Assembly (NCBI GenBank): GCA_937881575.1
Contig: CALGEI010000137.1
Coordinates: 1-36,232, forward strand
Direction of reading: 5' to 3'
DNA length: 36,232 nucleotides
Source of the DNA: an uncultured Flavobacteriales bacterium
Lineage (GTDB): Bacteria; Bacteroidota; Bacteroidia; Flavobacteriales_D; Sanyastnellaceae
Positions 14,848 to 23,636 of the stretch are shown piece after piece; the stretch's first letter is position 1, and each line of letters starts with the position of its first letter. The position numbers and the translations under genes were made by a program. A model generated the notes under the pieces. That model saw only the letters and a list, made by a program, of their open reading frames with translations, did no database searches and had not been told where the DNA came from.

Positions 14848-15372
14848 TCAGCTCTCAACCGCAGGATTTACAAATGCCGTAATCGTCAGGAAAGTCTGAG
14901 CTGGATCTGTATTGGCGTCAATGGTTACTTTCTTCGTCTGTGCATTTTTCTTGCCTTTCGAATTGAATTTCACTTCGATTTCACCTTTGCCGCCTGGAGC
15001 GATGGGTTCCCGAGGGCACTTCGGAACGGTGCAGCCACAAGAGCCTTTGCACTTGTCCAAGATGAGCGGCTCTGTCCCGGTGTTGGTGAATTCAAACATA
15101 TAAGTCGCTGATTCACCTTCCTCCAATGTGCCGAAGTCGTGCTCATACGATGCGAACGTCATGGTTGTCTTTGGACCAGCGGGCGCTTGAACCACATTCT
15201 TTGCAGGGTCAAAGGCTTTGTCTAGTCCAGGACTCGTGTTGACGGGGATGTCATTGGCATCCACTTTTGTTCCGGCAGGGCGAGAAGCCGATTTGTCCGA
15301 AGCGTTATCATTGCATCCTCCGAGAAGGAAGCCAATCGCTGCGATAGCGATCAAGGAAAGTTTAAAATTCAT
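14848..15372 (-). CDS. DUF1573 domain lipoprotein
   Basis: The 174-residue protein has a lipoprotein signal with lipobox LLGGC (Cys20 becomes the acylated first residue). After a linker (about 21-70) comes a DUF1573 domain: FASYEHDFGTLEEGESATYMFEFTNTG, CKGSCGCTVPKCPREPIAPG, and EVKFNSKGKKNAQTKKVTIDAN. The immunoglobulin-like fold with the CGC motif and proline-glycine pairs is typical, and many Bacteroidota genomes encode several copies. It is attached to a membrane facing the periplasm; the function is unknown. It lies after the processing protease gene on the same strand, 37 bases on, and the pair probably share a transcript. Confidence 0.88.
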   Translation of the reverse strand: MNFKLSLIAIAAIGFLLGGCNDNASDKSASRPAGTKVDANDIPVNTSPGLDKAFDPAKNVVQAPAGPKTTMTFASYEHDFGTLEEGESATYMFEFTNTGTEPLILDKCKGSCGCTVPKCPREPIAPGGKGEIEVKFNSKGKKNAQTKKVTIDANTDPAQTFLTITAFVNPAVES

Positions 15373-15409
15373 GTGAGATAGATTTTGGAGGCTAATTTAC
15401 GTCAACGTT

Positions 15410-17038
15410 TTAGAAGGTCTCGTGCGCGAGGTTGGCCTTTTCAAACGTTCCGTCCTGTAAAATTTGAACGGCCTTGAGCAGGCTTTCATTCAATGGAGAA
15501 ATGACCCGATAAAATGTCGATTGTTCCATGACATTGCGGCCGATCATCGCTTTGATTCGCAAAATAATGGCATCTTGTGAGGTTTTCCATCCTTCTTCAT
15601 CGAATTCAACGCCTTCCTTTTCGACGAAGGCTAAAAATTCCTCAGTCATATTCTCCGAGATTTTGAAATCGAGAATGAATGCATCTTCCGAAGGGTAATC
15701 TTCTTCCAACGTCGCTCTCAAAGAGTCGACATAATGGAGTGCGAAGCGATTGTCTAGTCCTTTGCGCAAGATTTTGCTGAAATATTTTGAATTGTCCGTG
15801 GTGTCGATGGGGACAAAAATGTCGGGTAAAATGCCGCCGCCTCCATAGACGGTCCGTTCTTGAATTCGTGTGGCGTATTTCAAACTGTCCGGAAGGTCGA
15901 GGCTGTCAAGGCTGAGCAATTCACCGGAAGCGTAGCGCTCGTATTTTTCCTTCCGATACGCATCCACCCCTTCATCGTAAGGTTTTTGAATGCAACGGCC
16001 AGAAGGTGTGTAGTATTTCTGTACCGTTAAACGGACGGCTGACCCATCAGGCAAGTTGACGGGGCGTTGAACCAATCCCTTGCCGAAACTACGTCGACCA
16101 ACAATCAAGCCACGGTCCCAATCTTGGACTGCCCCTGAAACAATTTCAGAAGCCGAGGCCGATCCCTGATCAATCAAGACGACCAAGCGTCCTTTCTCAA
16201 ATCGTCCTGGAATCCGAGCCTTGGTATCTTCTCGAGGAAAAGTTCGACCTTCTGTGTAGACGAGCAATTTATCTTCTGATAGGAATTCATCGGCCATTTG
16301 GATGGCTGTCCGCAACATGCCTCCGCCATTTCCTTGAAGATCCAAAACCAAGTCTTTCATTCCTGCTTTTCGCAGTTTGGCAAACGCCTCATACATCTCG
16401 CTCATCGTCGTTTTGGCAAAGCGATTGACTTTGATGTACCCGATGCCCGGAGCAACCATATAAGAAGCGTCAATAGAGAAAATCGGAATCTTGTCTCGGA
16501 TGATTTCAAATTCCAGGAGCTCCCGTTCCCCGCTTCGCTTGATTCCGACGGTTACCTTCGTGCCTTTGGGGCCCTTCAAAAGCCTTTGCACATCTTTATT
16601 GGTAACACCTGTTCCTGCGACAACTTCGCCGTCAACGGTCACGATGCGGTCTCCGGACATGATGCCCAACTTCTCTGATGGTCCGCCAGAAATGGGAGAC
16701 ACGACCATGATGGTGTCTTTGAAAATATTGAATTGAATGCCAACCCCTTCAAAATTGCCATTCAAAGGTTCGTCAGCAGCTTTCAATTCATCGGCAGGAA
16801 TGTAGACTGAATGGGGGTCCATTTCTTCCAACATCCCAACGATGGCTGCTTCGACTAAGGCTTCCGAGTCAACATCTTCCACGTAGAGCTGGTTGACGTA
16901 ATAAAGAAGCGCATTGAACTTTTGGCTTTGAGCCTGACCTTCCGTCTGGTCGTCTTGGGCTTGAGCTAAACTGCCTGAACTCATTGAGATCACAATGAGG
17001 AGTCCATAGAACAGGGATGATAAAATAGATTGGGGCAT
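15410..17038 (-). CDS. C-terminal processing peptidase, S41 family (CtpA/Prc type)
   Basis: The 542-residue protein has an N-terminal signal peptide (about 1-26) and a helical leader (40-75). A PDZ domain spans about 95-175 (NGNFEGVGIQFNI, then GIMSGDRIVTVDGEVV). The S41 catalytic domain follows from about 185: KDLVLDLQGNGGGMLRTAI, then DQGSASASEIVSGAVQDWDRG with nucleophile Ser295, and GRRSFGKGLVQ with Lys320, 25 residues on, as in E. coli Prc. A C-terminal region of about 180 residues is helical. Such enzymes trim the C-termini of periplasmic or exported proteins. It could act on envelope proteins encoded nearby, but no substrate is proven. Confidence 0.93.
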   Translation of the reverse strand: MPQSILSSLFYGLLIVISMSSGSLAQAQDDQTEGQAQSQKFNALLYYVNQLYVEDVDSEALVEAAIVGMLEEMDPHSVYIPADELKAADEPLNGNFEGVGIQFNIFKDTIMVVSPISGGPSEKLGIMSGDRIVTVDGEVVAGTGVTNKDVQRLLKGPKGTKVTVGIKRSGERELLEFEIIRDKIPIFSIDASYMVAPGIGYIKVNRFAKTTMSEMYEAFAKLRKAGMKDLVLDLQGNGGGMLRTAIQMADEFLSEDKLLVYTEGRTFPREDTKARIPGRFEKGRLVVLIDQGSASASEIVSGAVQDWDRGLIVGRRSFGKGLVQRPVNLPDGSAVRLTVQKYYTPSGRCIQKPYDEGVDAYRKEKYERYASGELLSLDSLDLPDSLKYATRIQERTVYGGGGILPDIFVPIDTTDNSKYFSKILRKGLDNRFALHYVDSLRATLEEDYPSEDAFILDFKISENMTEEFLAFVEKEGVEFDEEGWKTSQDAIILRIKAMIGRNVMEQSTFYRVISPLNESLLKAVQILQDGTFEKANLAHETF

Positions 17039-17162
17039 GGGCCATTCAATTTGAACGCTGAAGTTACCGCTTCAACACCGAGGGGTATGAATGAGACGCA
17101 CCCAATTTTCCCCAAATTGTTTGTGACAAACCCCGTAAATTGACGCCTCAACTTGCAAGAAG

Positions 17163-18893
17163 ATGAAAACCCGATTGAATTGCGCCTCACTTCAGAAAGG
17201 CACCGTGCTCGTAATGGGATGGATGGGCTTGGTGTTGACATCGTGGTGTCAAACGGCAGTCCTGGAGCCAACAAACGCTGAGCTTCCGATGGTCACACTC
17301 GAGGCCCCCGCCTTGGATCAACTGTGGGAAAGAGCATGGTGGCATGAAGAAAACACCGGCAAGACGATGCAAGGGCATGTTGTGGATGCGGATGTTGACT
17401 TCTTTCAGGTGGCGTATCATGAGATTTCAAACGAACTCGAATCGTGGCAGCTGCTCATCAACGTTGCCGACGCACCTGCACTGTGTGTTTATTTTGAGTC
17501 GTTTCATTTGCCGGTCGGTGGTCTACTCACGCTGGAATCGCCCGAGGGCGTTTTTGAAGTGCCTTACATTGAAGGGCCTGCAGATTACCAGGAAAACAAC
17601 GATCACGGATTGTATGTGACTGCTGAAGTTCCAGGAGAAATGGGACTGCTGCGTTACACGCAACCCGTTGGAACTGTTGGGACACCGACGTTCAAAATCA
17701 ATGGCGTGGGTGTTCTGTTCCGCTACCTCTGGTTGGATGGTGAATACGACTTGCTTTTTGAAAATAACCGAGGTTCCGACCCGTGCGAAGTGAATGTCAA
17801 CTGTCCGGAAGGCGATGATTGGCTTTGTCAACGGGACGCAGTCGTACGCTTGCGGATTACCCAAGATGGAGGACAATTTCTGTGTTCAGGAGCCATGGTC
17901 AACAATACGGCGCAAGATTGCAAGCAGTTGTTGTTGAGCTCATTCCACTGTGCGGATGCTGTAGAGGAGGATGAGTGGGCTTTTGTGCAGGTGCGATACA
18001 ATTATGAGTTTTTTGAATGCGATGGCACGTCGAGTTTCAATTCGCACACCCGAACCGGTGTCACGTTTTTGACGAGTTCGAATGATGCCGTGGGCCCGAA
18101 TATCAACGGTTCGGACTTTCTGCTGTTGGAAGTGGAGGACAATGTTTTTGACAGCTGGACTCCTTTTTTTGCAGGATGGGATGTTTCGGGAGAGAATCCG
18201 GAGGAAGGCGTTGGAATCCATCATCCAGCGGGAGATCGCAAGAAAATATCGACCTACAGCAATTCCCCCTCGAATAGCAGCGTGTATCACCCCGGGGCGC
18301 ATTGGCGTGTGTATTGGGTCGAAACAGAAACGAATCACGGTGTGACCGAAGGCGGGTCATCAGGCTCGCCATTGTTTGATCAAAACCGTCGCATCGTGGG
18401 CACTTTGACGGGAGGAGCTTCATTTTGTACGAACCCAACGGCCCCAGATTATTATGGTAAGATGAGTTACCACTGGGATGGCAACAATCCCATACCAGAG
18501 GCTGAGAAGCTTTTCAATTTCTTGGATCCATTGGGCACAGGTGCAGAGGTCTTAGATGGGAGTTACCGGACAGAGTTCGAGATGCCATGCGCAGAACAAT
18601 CGGTTTGTGGAACGGTCGATATTGAAGAGGAGTGGCTGCGCAAAAATGAGTGGTCTCTGATTCCGAATCCTGCCAATTCCATGGTCACGCTGCAATGGTC
18701 TGGAGATCTAAAGGCGAGCGAGGTGAGACTGTATGATCAAATGGGCCGGCCGGTAGAGGTTGTTTCTCTGTCGGGCTTGCAAAGTCCACAATTCTCAGTC
18801 GCCCATTTAGCGTCGGGATTGTACTATGTGACCTTACAGACGGAAGGAGGGGCCACGGCTACGCGGAAGTTGTTAGTGGCCAGTGCTCAGTGA
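17163..18893 (+). CDS. Secreted trypsin-like serine protease (lysyl endopeptidase-like) with type A T9SS sorting domain
   Basis: The 576-residue protein has a signal peptide (residues 1-30) and a pro-region to about 225. The chymotrypsin-fold protease domain has catalytic His262 in LSSFHCADAV (instead of the classical TAAHC), Asp318 in NGSDFLLLEV and Ser400 in GVTEGGSSGSPLFDQNRRIVG. The arrangement and the SSGSPLFDQ block resemble Achromobacter/Lysobacter lysyl endopeptidase. The C-terminus (about 490-576) is a type A sorting domain, with LIPNPANSMVTLQW, VRLYDQMGRPV and a closing GLYYVTLQTEGG. It would be exported by the Sec pathway and then by T9SS, probably to digest external protein. Its stop overlaps the end of mutS2 by seven bases. 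Cleavage specificity is inferred, not shown. Confidence 0.9.
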   Translation: MKTRLNCASLQKGTVLVMGWMGLVLTSWCQTAVLEPTNAELPMVTLEAPALDQLWERAWWHEENTGKTMQGHVVDADVDFFQVAYHEISNELESWQLLINVADAPALCVYFESFHLPVGGLLTLESPEGVFEVPYIEGPADYQENNDHGLYVTAEVPGEMGLLRYTQPVGTVGTPTFKINGVGVLFRYLWLDGEYDLLFENNRGSDPCEVNVNCPEGDDWLCQRDAVVRLRITQDGGQFLCSGAMVNNTAQDCKQLLLSSFHCADAVEEDEWAFVQVRYNYEFFECDGTSSFNSHTRTGVTFLTSSNDAVGPNINGSDFLLLEVEDNVFDSWTPFFAGWDVSGENPEEGVGIHHPAGDRKKISTYSNSPSNSSVYHPGAHWRVYWVETETNHGVTEGGSSGSPLFDQNRRIVGTLTGGASFCTNPTAPDYYGKMSYHWDGNNPIPEAEKLFNFLDPLGTGAEVLDGSYRTEFEMPCAEQSVCGTVDIEEEWLRKNEWSLIPNPANSMVTLQWSGDLKASEVRLYDQMGRPVEVVSLSGLQSPQFSVAHLASGLYYVTLQTEGGATATRKLLVASAQ

Positions 18894-21076
18894 GCGACCC
18901 AAGTCAGTTTTTCCAACTCAACTCGTGTCCGAAAGGCTCCGAATAAAACCAAGGCGTGGCGAGGGTTCAATTCAATGACTTCGCCTCGCTCTTTTCCACC
19001 ATTCCTGAGCCGCACAATGGAGCCCACCTGAATGCGGTCTACGAAATGCTTCGGTCGTTTTTTCGGTGCACGTGCTGCGGAAGCTTTGCGTTTTGCGATG
19101 GTCGCTTTGGTGGCGTCATCCATCTTAGACCGCTCCATAGCAAGGTATTTTTTAACGTCTTCGAAGAGCTCCTTGTTTTTGCTGTCCACCTGATACCGAT
19201 CAACAAACTGCTGGAGTCTGCGTCCGCGATTCAGGGCGTCATTTTGTTCCTCTGCGACGATTTGTTGTTGGATAGAGCGTTCCTCGACATGGGCTTCGCT
19301 CGCCTCGAGTTGGGCCCGCAACTGCTCATTTTCCAATTCTTTCCGCAGGCTTCTGTCGGTGATTTTGGATAAGGTGTTCTTTTCTTTTTGCAGTTCTCCA
19401 ATCAGCTCATCCAAGCGGACTTTGCGCCCGTCCAATTTGCTTTTAGCGCGATTGATCAAATCATCCCCAATGCCATTGATCGCTGCCACTTCGAAGGTGA
19501 ATGAGCTGCCGGGAGTGCCAATATCGAGTTTGAAGAGCGGTTCCAGTGATTCCCGATCAAATCGCATGGAGCCATTGAATGCATGAGGCAATTGAGCCGC
19601 ACGGGATTTGATGTTGGCATAGTGCGTGGTGATGACACCAAAACAACCCCGTTGATACAGCTCTTCAAAAAACACTTCAGCCAAAGCTCCTCCCAGTTCA
19701 GGGTCCGAGCCGGTTCCGAATTCATCCAAAAGCAGCAAGACGCGGCCATCGGCAACCTCGAGAAAACCCTTCATCCGGTTCAAACGATAACTGTACGTGC
19801 TGAGTTGATTTTCAATACTTTGGTTGTCTCCAATGTCCGTAAGGATGGCGTCGAATGCACCCATCTCACTGTTGGGATGCGCAGGGATCATCAATCCACT
19901 TTGCAACATGGTTTGCAACAATCCAACCGTCTTGAGCGTGATGGATTTTCCTCCAGCATTCGGACCAGAAATCACCAACATGCGGGCCTTTTGATGCAAG
20001 GCCAATGTTTGCGGTTCCGTTTTCAGGCCGGCTTTCTCATTTTGCAAATACAAAATGGGATGGTACGCTTGGATCAAATGGAATCCACTGTCACTGCGCA
20101 ATCCCGGCAAGTCACCCCCCATGTCTTGAGCTAGCTGAACCTTGGCACGCATCCAATCCAATTCCACCAACAGAACCTGGTATGCCTTGATTAAGGGAAG
20201 GTGCTTTCGGATTTTTTGGGTCAGTTCACGAAGGATGCGTAAGATTTCCTTGCGTTCATCATCGCGCAGCATTTCCATCTCAAAATTCAGGGAAACATTG
20301 ATTCCAGGTTCAATGAATGTGATGCTGCCATTGTTGGATTGACCGAGAACTGTTCCCGTCAATTTCCTTTTGTGTGTGCTGTTGATGGCGAGCACACGGC
20401 GGTCGTTAATGAATCCTTCTTTGGTGTCGGCCAGCCATCCTCGCTCGCCACAATCCTTCATCACGCGAATGAATTGTCGGTTGATGGATCTGCGCACGCG
20501 GATCATGTCTTCCCGGATGGAGACCAGTTTGGAAGAAGCATTGCTGCGCACCTGCCCCTTGGGGTCAAAAACCCCATCGATGGGATCAATGAGTTCTGTG
20601 GTCGACAACACGTTGCGCAGCAGATAAAAAATCCGTGGATTCATCGCATCCCGTCCTTTGAGAGCGGCGAGTACTTCGTTGATCGTTTCAGAGGCGACGC
20701 GCAAACGCATGAATTGGGGTTCGCTCAAAACCGATTCGCGGATGCTGAGGCGTTCTATTTCTCGATGAATCTCATCGCAGCCAACCGCTGGAAAAGGAAG
20801 GCACTCCCTGCGGATTTGAAGGAATTCTTTGGTTTCCTCCAAAGCCCGCACCATGCGTTTTCGGTTCCGAAAAGGTTGCAGGTTCTGAGCCCGTTCCTGA
20901 GCGGTGGGGTTGTGACAGTATCCGAGCAGTAGCGTTCGAATGGCATTGAATTCCAAGTCACGCGCAGTTTGCTGATCAAAAGCGCCCATGTAATCTCCTA
21001 CGAAGGCCTGTGTTGAGGGCCTTTTTTGCGATGCCGGCGGCTGATTCCGCTTGGGGGAGGGGTGTTTTTCTGCCAT
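18887..21076 (-). CDS. mutS2: MutS2-type DNA mismatch-repair ATPase lacking the Smr domain
   Basis: From the ATG at 21076 the protein has 729 residues; an earlier ATG at 21103 would overlap miaA, and a shorter start at 20989 (MGAFDQQ) cannot be excluded. Walker A is GPNAGGKSITLKT (about 371), Walker B LLLLDEFGTGSDPE (447-460), and the H-loop ITTHYANIKS (482). The long helical lever and coiled-coil clamp regions (about 190-310 and 520-650) are present. It ends GSIVRLRNGGKERGEVIEL and LVLFGAFRTRVE, a KOW-like C-terminal domain. Typical MutS2 proteins end in an Smr nuclease domain, which is absent here. MutS2 suppresses recombination or rescues collided ribosomes in other bacteria; the role here is open. 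Confidence 0.92.
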   Translation of the reverse strand: MAEKHPSPKRNQPPASQKRPSTQAFVGDYMGAFDQQTARDLEFNAIRTLLLGYCHNPTAQERAQNLQPFRNRKRMVRALEETKEFLQIRRECLPFPAVGCDEIHREIERLSIRESVLSEPQFMRLRVASETINEVLAALKGRDAMNPRIFYLLRNVLSTTELIDPIDGVFDPKGQVRSNASSKLVSIREDMIRVRRSINRQFIRVMKDCGERGWLADTKEGFINDRRVLAINSTHKRKLTGTVLGQSNNGSITFIEPGINVSLNFEMEMLRDDERKEILRILRELTQKIRKHLPLIKAYQVLLVELDWMRAKVQLAQDMGGDLPGLRSDSGFHLIQAYHPILYLQNEKAGLKTEPQTLALHQKARMLVISGPNAGGKSITLKTVGLLQTMLQSGLMIPAHPNSEMGAFDAILTDIGDNQSIENQLSTYSYRLNRMKGFLEVADGRVLLLLDEFGTGSDPELGGALAEVFFEELYQRGCFGVITTHYANIKSRAAQLPHAFNGSMRFDRESLEPLFKLDIGTPGSSFTFEVAAINGIGDDLINRAKSKLDGRKVRLDELIGELQKEKNTLSKITDRSLRKELENEQLRAQLEASEAHVEERSIQQQIVAEEQNDALNRGRRLQQFVDRYQVDSKNKELFEDVKKYLAMERSKMDDATKATIAKRKASAARAPKKRPKHFVDRIQVGSIVRLRNGGKERGEVIELNPRHALVLFGAFRTRVELEKLTWVAH

Positions 21077-21086
21077 GGTATTCAAG

Positions 21087-22085
21087 TCAAAACAGTTCGT
21101 CACCAGGTGCGGAGCTCGGCGTCCATCCGCGCTCGGCGCAGCAAGCCTTGGCCCAATTCAAAGCGGCTCTGCGGTCCGTTGCATCAAACCAATTGACGGA
21201 GTCCATGCGCTTGAACCAAGTCATTTGACGCTTGGCGAATTGTCGCGTGTGGACTTGAATGGCCAGAATTGCTTCCTCTCGGGATAGGTGGCCGTCGAAA
21301 CAATCAAACCACTCCCGGTAGCCCACTGTTTGCAATGCGTTTAGATGCGCTCGATGGTGAAAAGAGCGGGCTTCCGATTCGAAACCTTCCTTGACCATCT
21401 GTTCGACACGGGCGTCGATGCGTTGGATGAGCCAATCTCGGTTCATTTCCATCCCGATTATACGAATGTCAAAAGGCCGTTCTGAAGATTGGTTGCTGTG
21501 AAACGATGAGAACGGCTTACCGCTCGCTAAACACACTTCCAACGCACGGATTACACGTTGGGTATTGGCTTGGTCGATTTTGGCGTGCTGCACGGGGTCT
21601 AACTCCTTCAATTGCGCTAGCAGAGGTGCTATGCCCGATTCCTTCAGTTGCTTCATGAGCCCGCTTCGGATTTCTGTGGAAGCAGGGATGTCGTCCAAGC
21701 CTTCCAAGACGGCTTTGATGTAAAGCCCGCTTCCTCCGACCATCACCGCAGTTCGATGGTTGGAAAACCACTGATCCAGCCACTTCAGCGCATCCTTTTC
21801 AAATTGTCCCGCGCTATACAGTGTCTCAACGCTGAGAAAGTCAACGAAATGATGAGGTACTTCGCTGCGTTCTGCCTTCGTGGGCTGTGCCGTCCCAATG
21901 CGCATGTCCTTATAAACTTGCCGCGAATCGGCATTCAGAATTTCACATCCGAGCCACTTCGCGAGCCCAATTGCCAGGCTCGTTTTTCCAATAGCCGTTG
22001 GTCCGACCACCACAAAAAGCAGCGGGCGTTCGCCGGGCAGGAGAGGAGCAGAAGGCGAATGGCGCAAGGAACTAGGAGGGTTCAA
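21087..22085 (-). CDS. miaA: tRNA dimethylallyltransferase MiaA
   Basis: The 332-residue enzyme transfers a dimethylallyl group to A37 of tRNAs that read UNN codons. The P-loop is VVVGPTAIGKTSLA, followed by ILNADSRQVYKDMRIGTAQPT, PHHFVDFLS, the AGQFEKDA block, VMVGGSGLYIKAVLEG and NTQRVIRALEV. Near the end, QFAKRQMTWFKR is the usual MiaA tRNA-binding block. The start is a TTG at 22085 because no ATG lies upstream of the P-loop, so the exact N-terminus is uncertain. It is preceded by the pRiA4b ORF-3-like gene by 14 bases and followed by mutS2, on one strand. Confidence 0.95.
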   Translation of the reverse strand: MNPPSSLRHSPSAPLLPGERPLLFVVVGPTAIGKTSLAIGLAKWLGCEILNADSRQVYKDMRIGTAQPTKAERSEVPHHFVDFLSVETLYSAGQFEKDALKWLDQWFSNHRTAVMVGGSGLYIKAVLEGLDDIPASTEIRSGLMKQLKESGIAPLLAQLKELDPVQHAKIDQANTQRVIRALEVCLASGKPFSSFHSNQSSERPFDIRIIGMEMNRDWLIQRIDARVEQMVKEGFESEARSFHHRAHLNALQTVGYREWFDCFDGHLSREEAILAIQVHTRQFAKRQMTWFKRMDSVNWFDATDRRAALNWAKACCAERGWTPSSAPGDELF

Positions 22086-22099
22086 GGATCAGATCTGAA

Positions 22100-22702
22100 T
22101 TAAAAAAGTTCGCCGTAGTCATCAATGTTGTCCATCTCACCGCTCTGCGGTTCGTCGTCGTCGGAATCTCCGCGGAGGTAAGCGTCGAGCTCAGGGTCGC
22201 CTGTAGAATAATTTTCTGTTCCATCGGCCTCTCCTTTTTTTGCCTTTTCGACTTCATCGGCCAACAGACTCAAATCGTCGAGCCCTTCGGGTTGTCGGCT
22301 GTTGGGGTCGGGTGCCTTGCCAAATTCCAACATCAAGCGCGGATAGGCGATGTCCGTATCGGCTTCTTCGAGGGCCAGGGGTTCTAGGTAGAAGCACCAC
22401 ATGCGGAGGTAGTCATACACATACACTCCGCGCGATTCCAAAGAGGGCAGCAACTCCGCCACGGTGCTGGACTCCATGCTGGGCAATTCAGGTGACATGG
22501 ACATCAGGGGGATTTCGTCCCCTCGATCCCAAGATTCATTGCTTTTATAAAAAGAGGCCATTTCAAGTGTGTTGCCCCAATCAAAAGCATCCAGAGTCGC
22601 GAGGTGCAGGTGCTCCAGCGGTGCATTCATTTCTATCTCAACGTCCCGGAACACATCGGCTTCGGTATCAAGAATAATTCGGAGTTTCAGAATCAATGCC
22701 AT
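22100..22702 (-). CDS. Plasmid pRiA4b ORF-3-like family protein
   Basis: The 200-residue protein starts ALILKLRIILDTEADVFRDVEIEMNAPLEHLHLATLDAFDW, which matches the first half of the pRiA4b ORF-3 family (also called IS1096 TnpR-like), and continues EMASFYKSNESWDRGDEI. The rest is acidic, with an Asp/Glu-rich tail (about 165-200). Members often sit near mobile elements, but none is visible here and the gene is in the run ytxJ-like / this / miaA / mutS2, which suggests a resident gene. Its function is unknown. The stop is 14 bases from the miaA start. Confidence 0.8.
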   Translation of the reverse strand: MALILKLRIILDTEADVFRDVEIEMNAPLEHLHLATLDAFDWGNTLEMASFYKSNESWDRGDEIPLMSMSPELPSMESSTVAELLPSLESRGVYVYDYLRMWCFYLEPLALEEADTDIAYPRLMLEFGKAPDPNSRQPEGLDDLSLLADEVEKAKKGEADGTENYSTGDPELDAYLRGDSDDDEPQSGEMDNIDDYGELF

Positions 22703-22705
22703 GGT

Positions 22706-23035
22706 TTAAAGATAGGCCTTCACCGCTGCGGGGTCGATGCGGTCGTGGTTGGCATGGTGAATGCATTTTCCATTTTGAATGACCAGCATTTGCGGCGATT
22801 CATGGTGAATGTCCAAGGTCTCCGCAATGATTTGACTCAAATCCCTGTGCGCCAGGAGATCCAGGAGAAAAGGGCGCACTGAATCAGGAAGGTCCCATCC
22901 ATGCGTAGTCATTTTCAATGCCATGCGGCTAATGCTACACCGCGTGCTGTGTTTAAAGAGTACAACCAGCTGTTCGTGCGAAGCGTCGAATGCCGCTTGC
23001 AATGATTCTGCAGAGTCCAATGTTTCCCAATCCAT
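22706..23035 (-). CDS. ytxJ: YtxJ-type bacillithiol-linked thioredoxin-like protein
   Basis: From ATG 23035 (109 residues, MDWETLDSAESLQAAF) this is a monothiol thioredoxin-fold protein. FKHSTRCSISRMAL holds the single reactive Cys33 of the YtxJ family, followed by LLDLLAHRDLSQIIAETL and HHESPQMLVIQNGK. These features define the family often annotated as bacillithiol-system redox-active YtxJ, and it would remove bacillithiol from protein thiols. bshC at 4655-6199 supports the presence of the thiol. The open frame extends to 23095, but the extra 20 residues lie over the divergent promoter and do not fit the family. The next gene starts after the stop by three bases, so an operon is likely. Confidence 0.9.
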   Translation of the reverse strand: MDWETLDSAESLQAAFDASHEQLVVLFKHSTRCSISRMALKMTTHGWDLPDSVRPFLLDLLAHRDLSQIIAETLDIHHESPQMLVIQNGKCIHHANHDRIDPAAVKAYL

Positions 23036-23044
23036 TTCAAGCGG

Positions 23045-23052
23045 TAAATTTG
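23045..23052 (+). promoter_or_regulatory. -7 box (TAAATTTG) for the small membrane protein gene
   Basis: TAAATTTG matches TAnnTTTG exactly. TTTC at 23023-23026 lies 18 bases upstream (three of four bases of TTTG). The ATG at 23076 is 23 bases beyond the box. Confidence 0.5.
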
Positions 23053-23057
23053 TCCCA

Positions 23058-23065
23058 CAAAAGTA
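23058..23065 (-). promoter_or_regulatory. -7 box (TACTTTTG, minus strand) for the ytxJ-like operon
   Basis: The minus-strand TACTTTTG matches TAnnTTTG exactly and lies 22 bases before the ATG at 23035. It sits six bases from the plus-strand box at 23045-23052, so the two genes appear to share a very compact divergent promoter. The TTTG upstream is 27 bases away, further than usual. Confidence 0.42.
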
Positions 23066-23075
23066 CCACGAGTTT

Positions 23076-23609
23076 ATGGACACGCGCATCATCAAAATCG
23101 CTTTAGCGGCAGGGAGTTTGGCCTATGCCATTTCATTGTTTATCAAAGGACACATCGGCAGCGGAGTGGGCATGATCCTGGTGTGTGCCTTGCTTGTGTT
23201 GATGACCCTGCAGAGCATGCGGATGATCATGGCCTTCGTCAATTTGCGCCAGCAAAAGATGGACGATGCTCGGAAATGGTTGAGTCGGGTGAATCCCAAG
23301 CATCTCTGGCCCCGCCGGCGCGGCTATTGGTACTTCCTGATGGGCAGTTTGGCCATGGAACACAACATGAACGATGCCGAGCGTTTGCTGAAGGAAGCCT
23401 TGGACATGGGGCTAAAACAGGATCATGACAAAGCAGCGGTGAAGCTGAACTTAGCCGTTGTGGCATCGGCCAAGCGAAAGCCAAAACTCGCAAAAGCGCT
23501 TCTTGCTGAGTGCAAGCGATTGGACAAGAAAGGCATGTTGAAGAAAGACATCAAGCAGGTGGAGTCCGCCATTCAGAATCCTCAGGCGATGCGCATGCGC
23601 GGTCGGTGA
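23076..23609 (+). CDS. Small membrane protein with TPR-like helical repeats
   Basis: From ATG 23076 the protein has 177 residues; the frame is open upstream, but that part lies over the ytxJ-like gene and has no sense of its own. Two hydrophobic spans (about residues 6-23 and 28-47) anchor it, separated by a short GHIGSG turn. The remaining part has helix pairs typical of TPR-like repeats (FVNLRQQKMDDARKWLSRV, then GSLAMEHNMNDAERLLKEAL and AKALLAECKRLDKKG). It would sit in the inner membrane with the repeats in the cytoplasm, as an adaptor. No enzymatic function is visible. It is divergent from the ytxJ-like gene. Confidence 0.75.
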   Translation: MDTRIIKIALAAGSLAYAISLFIKGHIGSGVGMILVCALLVLMTLQSMRMIMAFVNLRQQKMDDARKWLSRVNPKHLWPRRRGYWYFLMGSLAMEHNMNDAERLLKEALDMGLKQDHDKAAVKLNLAVVASAKRKPKLAKALLAECKRLDKKGMLKKDIKQVESAIQNPQAMRMRGR

Positions 23610-23636
23610 TCCGGACGGCGCTTTGGTTTGCTTGAA

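Noticed and set aside
20339-20932. Plus-strand frame of 197 residues opposite mutS2
   Set aside because: It is a shadow of the conserved mutS2 coding sequence and shows no signal of its own.
22100-22702. Mobile element marked by the pRiA4b ORF-3-like gene
   Set aside because: No transposase, inverted repeats or composition change surround it, and it sits in a compact run with miaA.
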